Assembly (NCBI RefSeq): GCF_009299795.1
Contig: NZ_VIGP01000001.1
Coordinates: 372,001 to 436,000, forward strand
Direction: 5' to 3'
DNA: 64,000 bases
Source: Brachybacterium subflavum
GTDB lineage: Bacteria; Actinomycetota; Actinomycetes; Actinomycetales; Dermabacteraceae
The position numbers and the translations under genes were made by a program. Position 1 is the first letter of the stretch. The number at the start of each line of letters is the position of its first letter. This document shows positions 55,533 to 63,714 of the stretch, one piece after another. A model generated the notes under the pieces. It worked only from the letters and a program-made list of their open reading frames with translations, did not search any database and had not been told where the DNA came from.

Positions 55533-57518
55533 TCACTTCTCGACGATCTCCCGTCCGGCGCTGCGGCCCACGGTGCGGTAGAGCGCCGCGGTGGCGATCA
55601 CGAACACGATGACGCCGAGGATCATCGCCGGGGTCGCGAAGCCGTCGCCGACGATCGCGAGCGGGGCATCCTTCCCCGTCGCGGCGACGATGCCCGCGAA
55701 GACCACGCCGAACAGGCTCTCGCCCACGATCATGCCGGTCGCGAGCAGGGTGCCCAGACGCCCGGCGAGCTCGGGACGCTTCGAGCGCTTGGCCCAGCGC
55801 CCGTAGAACAGGCCGATCACGGCGCCGACCACGATGAGCAGGGTCGTGCTCATCGGCAGGTACATCCCCATGCCGACGCCCAGCGGCGGCAGCGCGAGGC
55901 GCGAGCTGCGGGCCTTGAGGACCTCGTCGACGATGATCGCGACCAGGCCGATGAGGGCGCCCAGGCCGATCAGGCCCCAGTCGAGATCCCCGCCGAAGAT
56001 TCCCTTGACCAGCGACGCGATGAGCGTGGCCTGCGGGGCGGCCAGCGCGTCGGGCCCGGCGCCGGGGGCGCCCTGGAACCCGAAGGCCGTGGACATGAGC
56101 CCGAGCACCGGCGGGATGATCAGCGAGCCGAAGCCCACGCCGATCACGAGCGCGACCTGCTGCTTCCACGGGGTCGAGCCGACCAGCTGACCGGTCTTGA
56201 GGTCCTGCAGGTTGTCGTTGGAGATCGTGGCGATGCCGAACACGATCGCGGTCGTGAACAGGGTGAAGGCGACCAGCGCCGCGGTCTGCGAGGGGTCGGA
56301 GCCGTGCACGAGCTTGATGACGAGCGCCGCGGTGATCGCGACCAGGATGCCCACGCCCGAGATCGGCGAGTTCGAGGAGCCGATGAGCCCGGCCATGTAC
56401 CCGCACACGGAGGCGACGAGCAGGCCCGCGATCAGCACGTAGAGGATGCACACGGCGATCAGGCCGCCGGCGCTGTGCACGAGCGCGGTGTCCTTCACGA
56501 ACAGCCACAGCATGATCCCGATCGGGATCATGGAGACGACCGTGATCACGGCGACCAGCGTGAAGGGCAGGTCGCGCTCGGTCTTCTCGACGGTGCCGCC
56601 GCCGCGGCGCGCGACCGTCGAGGCGAGGGATCCGCGGATCCCGCCGACGATGGGTCGCGCGATCCGCACCAGGGTCCAGATCGCGGCGATCGCGATCGCG
56701 CCCGCGCCCACGAAGCGCACGTCGCCCGAGAAGACGGTGTCCACGGCGTCGGCGATCGCGCCGGTGGCGGGCAGCTGGCCGCTGGACATGACGGGCAGCA
56801 GCACGCCGTAGGAGACGACGAGGCCCACGAGCATGGCGATGCCCACGGTGATGCCGACGAGGTGGCCGACGCCGATGAGGGCGAAGGAGAGGCTCGCGCC
56901 GATCATGGTGCCGCCCGAGCCGATGCGGAAGGCCGCGGTGACGGAGCTGCTGATCGCCTGCAGGGCTGCGACCAGCGCGTAGGCAGCCGAGGTGATGCCG
57001 CCCAGCACGATCGCGTGCAGACCGCGCCGGTTCTCCTCGGCGCCGCCCTCGGCGTCGCCCACCTTGAGCACCTCGGCGCCCGCGACGCCCTCGGGGTAGG
57101 GGAGGTCCGAACCGGTGACCAGGGCGCGGCGCAGCGGGATCGAGTACATGACGCCCAGCAGGCCGCCCACGGCGCACAGCGCGACCGTGGTCCAGTACGG
57201 GAAGCCGCTCCACCAGCCGATGACCACGAGGCCCGGGAGCACGAAGATGATCGCCGAGAGCGTGCCCGCAGAGGAGGCGATGGTCTGCACGATGTTGTTC
57301 TCGACGACGCTGTGGCGTCGGAAGAACCGCAGCACGGCCATCGAGATCACCGCGGCGGGGATCGAGGTCGCGAACGTCAGCCCGGACTTCAGCCCCAGGT
57401 AGACGTTGGCGGCGGTGAAGACGAGGGTGATGAGCCCGCCGAGGATCACGCCGCGCAGCGTGAGCTCGCGGACCGAGGGCGCGGCCGTCGCGCGCGTCGA
57501 CTCAGAGGTCGAGGACAT
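55533..57518 (-). CDS. OPT family oligopeptide/metal-chelate transporter
   Basis: This 661-aa polytopic protein with about 15 helices matches the OPT family: LTLRGVILGGLITLVFTAAN, VYLGLKSGLTFATSIPAAVI, ENNIVQTIASSAGTLSAIIF, the periplasmic DLPYPEGVAGAEVLKVGDA, CGYMAGLIGSSNSPISGVGI, and FGIATISNDNLQDLKTGQLV. OPT proteins import peptides, glutathione or metal chelates by proton coupling. ATG 57518 has AAGGAG 6 nt upstream. It stands alone on the minus strand. Confidence 0.93.
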   Translation of the reverse strand: MSSTSESTRATAAPSVRELTLRGVILGGLITLVFTAANVYLGLKSGLTFATSIPAAVISMAVLRFFRRHSVVENNIVQTIASSAGTLSAIIFVLPGLVVIGWWSGFPYWTTVALCAVGGLLGVMYSIPLRRALVTGSDLPYPEGVAGAEVLKVGDAEGGAEENRRGLHAIVLGGITSAAYALVAALQAISSSVTAAFRIGSGGTMIGASLSFALIGVGHLVGITVGIAMLVGLVVSYGVLLPVMSSGQLPATGAIADAVDTVFSGDVRFVGAGAIAIAAIWTLVRIARPIVGGIRGSLASTVARRGGGTVEKTERDLPFTLVAVITVVSMIPIGIMLWLFVKDTALVHSAGGLIAVCILYVLIAGLLVASVCGYMAGLIGSSNSPISGVGILVAITAALVIKLVHGSDPSQTAALVAFTLFTTAIVFGIATISNDNLQDLKTGQLVGSTPWKQQVALVIGVGFGSLIIPPVLGLMSTAFGFQGAPGAGPDALAAPQATLIASLVKGIFGGDLDWGLIGLGALIGLVAIIVDEVLKARSSRLALPPLGVGMGMYLPMSTTLLIVVGAVIGLFYGRWAKRSKRPELAGRLGTLLATGMIVGESLFGVVFAGIVAATGKDAPLAIVGDGFATPAMILGVIVFVIATAALYRTVGRSAGREIVEK

Positions 57519-57661
57519 GGATGCTCCTTGTTCGCGGAGCCTGGACGCGCCCCGACGACCGGTCACCGTACTCTTCCCGGGCTTCCGCGGGGTAACCGGG
57601 ACCACCTCCGCGTGACCAACTCTCCGCGTCGGCCGGGGATCGCTGCCGCCGCCGGCTGTGG

Positions 57662-57667
57662 AACGAT
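57662..57667 (+). promoter_or_regulatory. -10-like AACGAT for the leaderless RNase H gene
   Basis: AACGAT, TGGGCC, ATG 57674. No Shine-Dalgarno is present. Confidence 0.4.
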
Positions 57668-57673
57668 TGGGCC

Positions 57674-58828
57674 ATGACGATCACCGCTGCGGCCGACGGG
57701 TCTGCGCTCGGAAACCCCGGTCCGGCGGGCTGGGCCTGGTACATCGACGATCAGACCTGGCGGGCCGGCGGGTGGCCGCACGGCACGAACAACATGGGGG
57801 AGCTCAAGGCGGTCCTCGACCTGCTCGAGGCGACCGCGGTGGACGCCGACCAGCATCTGCACGTGCTGTGCGACAGCCAGTACGTCATCAACTCGGTGAC
57901 CAAGTGGATGCCGGGCTGGAAGCGCAAGGGCTGGCGCAAGAAGGACGGCAAGCCCGTCATGAACGTGGATCTGCTCAAGGCGATCGACCGGGCGCTCGCC
58001 GGCCGCAGCGTCGAGTTCGAGTGGGTCAAGGGGCACGCCGGCCACCGCATGAACGAGGCCGCGGACCGCCGCGCGAACGGCGCCGCCGTCGCCTTCTCCA
58101 AGAAGCAGGACCCCGACGTCGGTCCCGGATACCGCGGCTCCGGGGGGTCTGGCGACGGAGGAAGAGCGACGGGGGCCTCAGGGGCCACGGGATCCGCGTC
58201 CGCCCCGCGTCTGTGCCTGACCCCGGACAGCTCGGCACCTGCGGATCCCGGCGCCGACTCCGCGTCGGCCACCCCTCCGGGCGCCGCTTCGGTCGACCAC
58301 CTGTTCAGTCTCTTCGACGCCGACAGCGCTGGCCCCGAGCGCTCCGCTGCGGGGGCCGACGACGGACAGGGCAGTGGCGGCCCGTCGGCTCGGGACTCCG
58401 CAGAGTCCTCCGCGGGAGAGTCCTCCGCACGCGCTTCCTCGCCGTCGTCGACCCGGTCCTCCGCCGACCCGGACTCGGCTCCCTTCGAGGAGATCGTCGC
58501 CCGCGAGCAGGTGCTGCTCAGCGATCTCCTGCGCAAGAACCCCGAGCGCGCGGCCGAGCTGCTGCACCCCGATTTCACGGAGATCGGCACCTCGGGCCGC
58601 ACCTACGATCGCGAGCAGGTGCTCGCCGTCCTCGCCCCGGTGCCGGGTCTGCGCGCGCGCGAGTTCATCGCCGAGGAGATCTCTGACGGCGTCGTGCTGC
58701 TGCGCTTCGTCACCTCCGACGCCCGCGGCACCCAGCGGCGCTCTTCGCTGTGGGTGCGGGTCGACGGGACCTGGCTGCTGCGCCACCACCAGAGCACGCC
58801 GGACCCCCAGGGAGCGCCGGGCGCCTGA
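57674..58828 (+). CDS. rnhA: RNase HI fused to a C-terminal NTF2-like (DUF4440) domain
   Basis: This 384-aa protein starts with a complete RNase HI domain (residues 1-142) carrying the catalytic set Asp8 (DGSALGNPGP), Glu43 (MGELKAV), Asp67 (CDSQYV), His121 (VKGHAGH) and Asp131 (NEAADRRAN). It removes RNA from RNA-DNA hybrids. A ~130-residue Ser/Ala/Gly-rich linker follows. The last ~110 residues (IVAREQVLLSDLLRKNPERA, LLHPDFTEIGTSGRTYDREQ) form an NTF2-like DUF4440 domain whose role is unknown. The two halves stay in one frame without a stop. The leaderless start at ATG 57674 is supported by its -10. Confidence 0.87.
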   Translation: MTITAAADGSALGNPGPAGWAWYIDDQTWRAGGWPHGTNNMGELKAVLDLLEATAVDADQHLHVLCDSQYVINSVTKWMPGWKRKGWRKKDGKPVMNVDLLKAIDRALAGRSVEFEWVKGHAGHRMNEAADRRANGAAVAFSKKQDPDVGPGYRGSGGSGDGGRATGASGATGSASAPRLCLTPDSSAPADPGADSASATPPGAASVDHLFSLFDADSAGPERSAAGADDGQGSGGPSARDSAESSAGESSARASSPSSTRSSADPDSAPFEEIVAREQVLLSDLLRKNPERAAELLHPDFTEIGTSGRTYDREQVLAVLAPVPGLRAREFIAEEISDGVVLLRFVTSDARGTQRRSSLWVRVDGTWLLRHHQSTPDPQGAPGA

Positions 58829-58846
58829 GCTCGTGGAGCCGCGGTG

Positions 58847-59194
58847 TCACAGGCTCTCCGTGGCGCGGCGCTCCTGGTGCAGTCGACCCCAACGGCACAG
58901 GTCCCACACGATGGGAGCGAGCGTTCGGCCGTACTCCGAGAGCCGATAGGTGACGTGCGGCGGGATCGTCCCCGCGTCCTCACGTTCGAGGATCCCATCG
59001 GCGACGAGCTCGTGAAGATGCCGGATGAGCATCCGCTCAGTGATGCCGGCGATGCTGCGACGCAGGTCTGATGTGCGCATGGGGCCGTCTTCGAGGCGCC
59101 ACAGGATTGTGCCCTTCCACCGGCCCCGGATCACCTCGAGGGCGGCGTCGACGGGGCAGTCCCCGGCGAGGGACGGACGGTGTCGTGTCTCCAT
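58847..59194 (-). CDS. HxlR family transcriptional regulator
   Basis: This 115-aa winged-helix regulator has the HxlR pattern CPVDAALEVIRGRWKGTILW, ITERMLIRHLHELVADGILE and YRLSEYGRTLAPIVWDLCRW. The N-terminal Cys (GDCPVDA) is the one that senses oxidants or electrophiles in several members. It is divergent from a DUF1772 membrane gene across 70 bp that contains an inverted repeat, so it probably controls itself and that gene. It appears leaderless (TATCGT, 7 nt, ATG). Confidence 0.9.
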   Translation of the reverse strand: METRHRPSLAGDCPVDAALEVIRGRWKGTILWRLEDGPMRTSDLRRSIAGITERMLIRHLHELVADGILEREDAGTIPPHVTYRLSEYGRTLAPIVWDLCRWGRLHQERRATESL

Positions 59195-59201
59195 GCGGTT
59201 G

Positions 59202-59207
59202 ACGATA
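59202..59207 (-). promoter_or_regulatory. -10 hexamer TATCGT for the leaderless HxlR gene
   Basis: TATCGT on the minus strand, 7 nt, ATG 59194. Confidence 0.55.
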
Positions 59208-59210
59208 GCG

Positions 59211-59226
59211 CTGACATTCCCGTCAG
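59211..59226. promoter_or_regulatory. Inverted repeat, candidate HxlR operator
   Basis: CTGAC-N6-GTCAG lies next to the regulator's -10 and upstream of the divergent DUF1772 gene. A further TGACATTCC...CATGTCA imperfect dyad overlaps it. Confidence 0.45.
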
Positions 59227-59264
59227 TACTTCACGTCATGTCATCACGCTGGGACGGTGGACCG

Positions 59265-59720
59265 ATGCACATCGCACTTCTTGCACTCGCCCTCGTCGTC
59301 ACCGGTACGCTCGTCGGCGTCGAGCTCATGGTCGCAGCGATCGCCGCTCCGCTCTTCTCCCGGCTTCCGGGAGAGACCGGACTTCTCGCCCGTGCGGACT
59401 CCGCTCGCGTGATGGGGAGGCTCATGCCCTGGTGGTATGCCGGAGCGATCCTGCTCATCCTGCTCAGCGCTCTCACGGCCGAGGGGACGGATCGCACGGT
59501 GCTCGCCGGAGCGTCCGGTGTGCTCCTGGTCGTCGGGATCGTGCTCTCGATCGTCCTTCTCGTGCCGATCAACAACAGGGTCAGGACCTGGGACCGCGAC
59601 GAGAGGGGCGCGCCGAGCGACTGGAGGGCGCTGCTGAGCAGATGGGACCGCTGGCACGTGGGGCGCGTCGGCGTCATCTTCACGGGCTTCGTGCTGCTCG
59701 CAGTCGCGGCCGTGATCTGA
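59265..59720 (+). CDS. DUF1772 (anthrone oxygenase-like) membrane protein
   Basis: This 151-aa protein has four helices and the DUF1772 features VPINNRVRTWD and SRWDRWHVGRVGVIFTGFVL. Some relatives take part in polyketide oxygenation, but most bacterial copies have no known role. ATG 59265 follows GGACGGTGG; ATG 59238 is also in frame and would add nine residues. It is divergent from an HxlR regulator, a common pairing that suggests stress-inducible expression. Confidence 0.78.
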   Translation: MHIALLALALVVTGTLVGVELMVAAIAAPLFSRLPGETGLLARADSARVMGRLMPWWYAGAILLILLSALTAEGTDRTVLAGASGVLLVVGIVLSIVLLVPINNRVRTWDRDERGAPSDWRALLSRWDRWHVGRVGVIFTGFVLLAVAAVI

Positions 59721-59754
59721 CCCGGGCCTCCGGACGGCCCGGCCCCAGGTGAGA

Positions 59755-59760
59755 GACGAT
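59755..59760 (+). promoter_or_regulatory. -10-like GACGAT for the leaderless DUF4031 gene
   Basis: GACGAT, GGGCCT, ATG 59767. Confidence 0.4.
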
Positions 59761-59766
59761 GGGCCT

Positions 59767-60342
59767 ATGACCGTCCTCGCCGACACCCCGCGCTGGGAGC
59801 GCCACGGCACGCTCTGGGGTCACCTGGTCTCCGACGCCTCGCTCGCCGAGCTGCACGAGGCGGCATCCCGTGCAGGCCTGCACCCGCGGTCCTTCGACCT
59901 CGACCACTACGACTGGCCCGAGCAGGCCAGGTCCGGGCTCGAGGCCGCGGGGGTCGAGTTCGTGGGCAACAAGGAGCTCACGCGGCGTCTGCTCGCGAGC
60001 GGTCTGCGGGTGCCCGGTGCCGGCCGCTCGCAGGCACGGCGCGAGCGCACGGCCCGCGCCGCCGCGGAGCTGGGACTCGGGCCCGACGAGGTCCCGCACG
60101 ATCTGGTGCTGGGCCTCGAAGGGCACGTGGACCCGCTGCCTCCTGTTGGTGAGGCGCCCGAGGGCGCCTTCCGGCTCGGCAGCGACGACGCCTGCGGTCA
60201 GGTGCGGGTCGAGGCGCACGACGAGCTCGGAGGCGTCGCGGCCCGTGAGTTCCTCGCCCGCGCGAACGTGCTCTCGCAGCAGCTGACCGGGCACACCTTC
60301 GTGGGGCAGGTGCTCGATGCCCCCGAATGGCCGGGCGCCTGA
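59767..60342 (+). CDS. DUF4031 domain protein
   Basis: This 191-aa protein opens with the DUF4031 signature: VLADTPRWERHGTLWGHLVS, SLAELHEAASRAGLHPRSFD, LDHYD, and VGNKELTRRLLASGLRV. The second half is variable and acidic, with no recognised domain. The family is common in actinobacteria and has no known function. No ribosome site precedes the ATG, consistent with a leaderless message. Confidence 0.8.
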   Translation: MTVLADTPRWERHGTLWGHLVSDASLAELHEAASRAGLHPRSFDLDHYDWPEQARSGLEAAGVEFVGNKELTRRLLASGLRVPGAGRSQARRERTARAAAELGLGPDEVPHDLVLGLEGHVDPLPPVGEAPEGAFRLGSDDACGQVRVEAHDELGGVAAREFLARANVLSQQLTGHTFVGQVLDAPEWPGA

Positions 60343-60380
60343 TCCGGCGGGCCAGTCCGTGTTCGTTCGGGCAGTACGTG

Positions 60381-60458
60381 CCGGACGTACGCACCGTGTG
60401 TACGTGCCGTGTGCACGCACCGTGTGCACGCGCCGTGTGCACGCGCCGGGAGCACGTG
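60381..60458. repeat. 13-bp tandem repeat array (six units)
   Basis: Six head-to-tail 13-mers run without gaps: CCGGACGTACGCA, CCGTGTGTACGTG, CCGTGTGCACGCA, CCGTGTGCACGCG twice, then CCGGGAGCACGTG. Most contain the small palindrome GTGCAC or GTAC. It lies downstream of the DUF4031 gene. Confidence 0.9.
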
Positions 60459-60512
60459 CGGTCAGGATTCGTGCCGAAATCCGTCCGATCCGGCACGAAT
60501 CCTGACCGCACG
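60455..60512. repeat. 21-bp perfect inverted repeat
   Basis: Arms at 60455-60475 and 60492-60512 are perfectly complementary and start CGTGCGGTCAGGATTCGTGC. The spacer is 16 nt. The left arm overlaps the last 13-bp unit. It lies between the convergent DUF4031 and histidine kinase genes, so a bidirectional terminator is likely. Confidence 0.9.
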
Positions 60513-60518
60513 GCGCCT

Positions 60519-60600
60519 TCGGCCCCTCGGCCCGGCTCTCGGCCCGGCCCCTCGGCCCGGCCCCTCAGCCCCGCACCTCAGTCCGGCTCTCAGCCCCGCC
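60519..60600. repeat. 12/13-bp degenerate GGCCC repeat next to the kinase stop
   Basis: Units related to CGGCCCGGCCCCT are repeated about five times (for example CAGCCCCGCACCT, CAGTCCGGCTCT). The end runs into the kinase stop codon. Confidence 0.7.
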
Positions 60601-62191
60601 CGTCGTCCTCCGCGGCCCCGTCGCCGGTGATCCTGCTGGTCTGATCGGGCACGACCACCTGGTCGGGCGTGAGGTCCGCGGCCTGCAGCTCGACCCGGAA
60701 GGTCGCGCCGCCGCCGGGCGTCTCGAGCACGCGGATCGAACCGTGGTGCTGCTGGACGATGGTCGCGGCGATCGAGAGCCCCAGGCCCGCGCCGCCGCCC
60801 TGGGCGGCCGAGCGCTGCCGGGAGACGTCGGTGCGGTAGAAGCGCTCGAAGACCTTCTCGCGCTGGTCCTCGGAGATGCCCTCGCCGTGGTCCCGCACCT
60901 CGATCGCGACCATCCCGCCGTCCTCGCGTCCCACGGCGATCTCCACGGGGGAGCCCTTGGGGGTGTGGCGGTTGGTGTTGCCCACGAGGTTCAGCAGCAC
61001 CTGGCGCAGCGAGGGCTCATCGCCCTGCACGCCCACGGGGATGTGCGGGCTCACCGACAGCGGCGTGCCCGAGAGGGAGACCACCATGACCTGACGAGCG
61101 GGGTCCAGGGCCCGCAGGTCCTGGGCGACGTCGAAGATCGCGTCGGTGACGTCGAGGGGCTCGAGATCCATCTCGGGGTTCTCGTCGAGCCGGGCCAGGC
61201 GCAGCAGGTTCTCCACGAGCGAGCCCATGCGGCGGGCCTCGTCCTCGATGCGGCGCATCGCCGAGGCCACGTTCTCCTCGCCGCTGAGGGCGCCCATCCG
61301 GTACAGCTCGCCGAAGCCGCGGATCGCCGCCAGCGGCGTGCGCAGCTCATGGGAGGCGTCGCCCACGAACCGGCGCATGCGGGCCTCGGAGGCCGTCGCC
61401 TTCTCCTCGCTGTCGGCCTGCGCGACGAACGACTGCTCGAGGCGCACGAGCATCTCGTTCAGGGACACCGCGAGCGCGTTGACCTCCTGGCTGGTGTCCG
61501 TCACGGGCACGCGGCGGGAGAGGTCGCCGGCGACGATCTGGGAGGCGACCTCCTCGACGTCCCGCAGCGGCTCGAGCGCCCGATGGGCCATGTAGCCGCC
61601 GGCGCCCATGCCCACGAGCACCACGAACGTGCCGACCAGCACGATGACGAGGGCCATCTCCCGCATCGTGCGGTCCACGCTGTCCAGGGGCAGGGCCACG
61701 AAGACGCTGCCGCCCGCGGTCCCGGTGTTCACCATGGCCCGGACCCGCCAGCGGTTGCCGTCGGTGTCGATCATGGTGAACGGCTGCCCGCTCTGCTCCT
61801 TCACCTGGGCGACGGTCCAGGCGGGGAAGGTGAGGTCCACCGAGCTGTCGTCGTGGTAGTTGTCGTTGCGGTAGATCTGCTTGCCGTCGTCGTCGTGGAC
61901 GGCGACGACGAAGTCCACCGGGGCGTACGAGGCGTGGTGGTCCTCGGTGTTCGAGTCGTCGCCTCCGTCGGAGGAGTCGGAGTCCCGGATGCCCGCTGCG
62001 GCGACGCTCACGATGCCCTGCATGCCCGTGCGCAGCTCGCTGTCCTTGGACTGCATGAGGGTGCGGTGCAGCAGCGTGAGGGACAGCGTGCCCGTCAGCA
62101 GCGTGCCCAGCACCAGCACGAGCGAGATCAGCGTGACCAGCCGCGTCCACAGGGACACGGGGCGCTGGGCGTTCAGGGTCGGGAAGGACAC
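60590..62191 (-). CDS. Sensor histidine kinase (TcrY/PrrB-like)
   Basis: This 533-aa kinase has two membrane helices (about residues 18-40 and 180-200) around a ~140-residue extracytoplasmic sensor rich in Asp and His (SDGGDDSNTEDHHASYAPVD, NDNYHDDSS). HAMP, HisKA with His281 (DASHELRTPLAAIRGFGEL), and a HATPase with N box LLNLVGNTNRHTPKG, G1 DHGEGI, F FERFYR and G2 GAGLGLSI follow. The acidic/His sensor hints at a cation or pH signal, but this is a guess. GTG 62191 starts 10 bp after the regulator stop. Confidence 0.92.
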   Translation of the reverse strand: MSFPTLNAQRPVSLWTRLVTLISLVLVLGTLLTGTLSLTLLHRTLMQSKDSELRTGMQGIVSVAAAGIRDSDSSDGGDDSNTEDHHASYAPVDFVVAVHDDDGKQIYRNDNYHDDSSVDLTFPAWTVAQVKEQSGQPFTMIDTDGNRWRVRAMVNTGTAGGSVFVALPLDSVDRTMREMALVIVLVGTFVVLVGMGAGGYMAHRALEPLRDVEEVASQIVAGDLSRRVPVTDTSQEVNALAVSLNEMLVRLEQSFVAQADSEEKATASEARMRRFVGDASHELRTPLAAIRGFGELYRMGALSGEENVASAMRRIEDEARRMGSLVENLLRLARLDENPEMDLEPLDVTDAIFDVAQDLRALDPARQVMVVSLSGTPLSVSPHIPVGVQGDEPSLRQVLLNLVGNTNRHTPKGSPVEIAVGREDGGMVAIEVRDHGEGISEDQREKVFERFYRTDVSRQRSAAQGGGAGLGLSIAATIVQQHHGSIRVLETPGGGATFRVELQAADLTPDQVVVPDQTSRITGDGAAEDDGRG

Positions 62192-62201
62192 GGGGCGGTG
62201 A

Positions 62202-62921
62202 TCAGCGGCCCTCGGCAGAGCGCAGCACGTAGCCGATGCCGCGCTTGGTGTGGATCATCGGGTCGCCGATCACGTCGATCTTGCGGCGCAGGTAGGAGAT
62301 GTAGGACTCGACGATGCCGACCTCGCCGGACCAGTCGTAGTCCCACACGTGGTCCAGGATCTGGGTCTTGGAGACCACGCGGCCGGCGTTGAGCATGAGG
62401 TAGCGCAGCAGCTTGAACTCGGTGGGGGAGAGGTCGATGGCGATCTCGCCGCGGTAGACCTCGTGCGAATCCTCGTCGAGGCTCAGGTCGCCCACGACCA
62501 GCGCGCTCTCGACGGTGTCCTCGGCGCCGCCGTGCGTGCGCCGCAGCACGGCGCGGATGCGGGCCACGACCTCCTCGAGGCTGAAGGGCTTGGTGACGTA
62601 GTCGTCGCCGCCCACCGTGAGGCCCTGCACCTTGTCCTTGGTGTCGTCCTTCGCGGTGAGGAAGAGGATCGGGTACTGCTCCCCGCGGTCGCGCAGGCGC
62701 CGGGTGACGGTGAAGCCGTCCATGTCGGGGAGCATCACGTCCAGGACCACGAGGTCCGGCTGGTGCTCGGTGGCCTCGCGGATGGCCTCGTTCCCGGTCG
62801 AGGCGGTGAAGACCTCGAAGCCCGCGAAGCGCAGCGAGGTGGCGAGCAGGTCGCGGATGTTCGGCTCATCGTCCACCACGAGCAGACGGGCCTCGAAGTT
62901 CTGATCCTGGTCTGTGGTCAT
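62202..62921 (-). CDS. OmpR-family response regulator (TcrX/PrrA-like)
   Basis: This 239-aa protein has a receiver domain with DDEP, phospho-acceptor Asp61 (VVLDVMLPDMDG), and Lys in VTKPF, followed by a winged-helix DNA-binding domain (LSPTEFKLLRYLMLNAGRVV, ESYISYLRRKI, TKRGIGYVLR). It is upstream of and coupled to the kinase. ATG 62921 has GGTGGAG 2 nt upstream. The set points to a housekeeping two-component system of the TcrXY/TrcRS type. Confidence 0.93.
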   Translation of the reverse strand: MTTDQDQNFEARLLVVDDEPNIRDLLATSLRFAGFEVFTASTGNEAIREATEHQPDLVVLDVMLPDMDGFTVTRRLRDRGEQYPILFLTAKDDTKDKVQGLTVGGDDYVTKPFSLEEVVARIRAVLRRTHGGAEDTVESALVVGDLSLDEDSHEVYRGEIAIDLSPTEFKLLRYLMLNAGRVVSKTQILDHVWDYDWSGEVGIVESYISYLRRKIDVIGDPMIHTKRGIGYVLRSAEGR

Positions 62922-62953
62922 GGCTCCACCGTGAACCGGATGGGTGGGAGTTC

Positions 62954-62987
62954 CCTGGACGTGCGCTGTGCACAGCGCACGTCCAGG
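62954..62987. repeat. 34-bp perfect palindrome with no spacer
   Basis: Two 17-bp arms meet without a loop. The left arm is CCTGGACGTGCGCTGTG and the centre is TGTGCACA. It lies after the LapA-like gene and before the response regulator gene, so it may be a terminator or an operator. Confidence 0.9.
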
Positions 62988-63081
62988 TCGGTTTCCCGGG
63001 AGATCCCGGACACGTTCCGGGGCAGGATCCCGGAGCGGAGCCCGGGCTCACCCGCGGGGATCGGGCCGACGGGGCGCCGGC

Positions 63082-63594
63082 TCAGCGGTCCAGCATGCTC
63101 TGGATCTTGCCCTGCTGCTTGCGCAGCTTCTTGATGGTGCGGCTCTGCTGGAACATGCGCACGGAGCCGACCAGCGCCATCACCAGGGCGCCGGCGATCG
63201 CCGCGAGCAGCATGGCGACGCCCAGCGGCAGCGAGAAGTCGGCGGTGAAGTAGTGGAAGTTCGCCGCGTGGTTGTTCTGCAGGATGAACACGAGCAGCAG
63301 GATCAGCACGATGGCGCCGAGCACGAGGGCGATCCACACGCCTGCCGTGCGCTTGCCGGAGGTCGGGACGTCCGAGACCTGCTCGCGGGGCGCCGTGCCG
63401 GTGCGGCCGGAGGTGGCGTCCCTGCCGCCCGGGGCCTTCTGACCGCCCTCGCGCGAGGTCTCCCGCGAGCGTGACGTCTCCGGCGAGGTGGGGGCGTCGA
63501 GGCCGCCGGTCGTGCCCGCTGCGGGGCTCTCGGGGGCGCCGCTCGGGCGCGGCTCGCGCGGGGTGGTGGGGGTGGAGTCGTCGGGGGAGGTCAT
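63082..63594 (-). CDS. LapA family (DUF1049) membrane protein
   Basis: This 170-aa protein has a Pro/Ser/Thr-rich cytoplasmic head (~80 residues), then two helices with the LapA pattern VWIALVLGAIVLILLLVFIL, QNN, HYFTADFSLPLGVAMLLAAI-AGALVMALVG. A coiled-coil basic tail (RTIKKLRKQQGKIQSMLDR) follows. LapA relatives act in lipopolysaccharide assembly in Gram-negatives. The actinobacterial role is unknown. ATG 63594 has GAGGAG 7 nt upstream. Confidence 0.87.
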   Translation of the reverse strand: MTSPDDSTPTTPREPRPSGAPESPAAGTTGGLDAPTSPETSRSRETSREGGQKAPGGRDATSGRTGTAPREQVSDVPTSGKRTAGVWIALVLGAIVLILLLVFILQNNHAANFHYFTADFSLPLGVAMLLAAIAGALVMALVGSVRMFQQSRTIKKLRKQQGKIQSMLDR

Positions 63595-63714
63595 CGCGGG
63601 CTCCTCGGGGAAGACGGGCGCGGCCCAGGGCCGCACGGGACAGCGTCCACTGTAGTCACCGCGGCCCTCTCGACCTCGGACCTGCGGGTGCGGCGGGCGC
63701 TGTCCCCCGCGGTG

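Noticed and set aside
60381-60458. 13-bp repeat array as a CRISPR
   Set aside because: The units are contiguous with no spacers and there are no cas genes.
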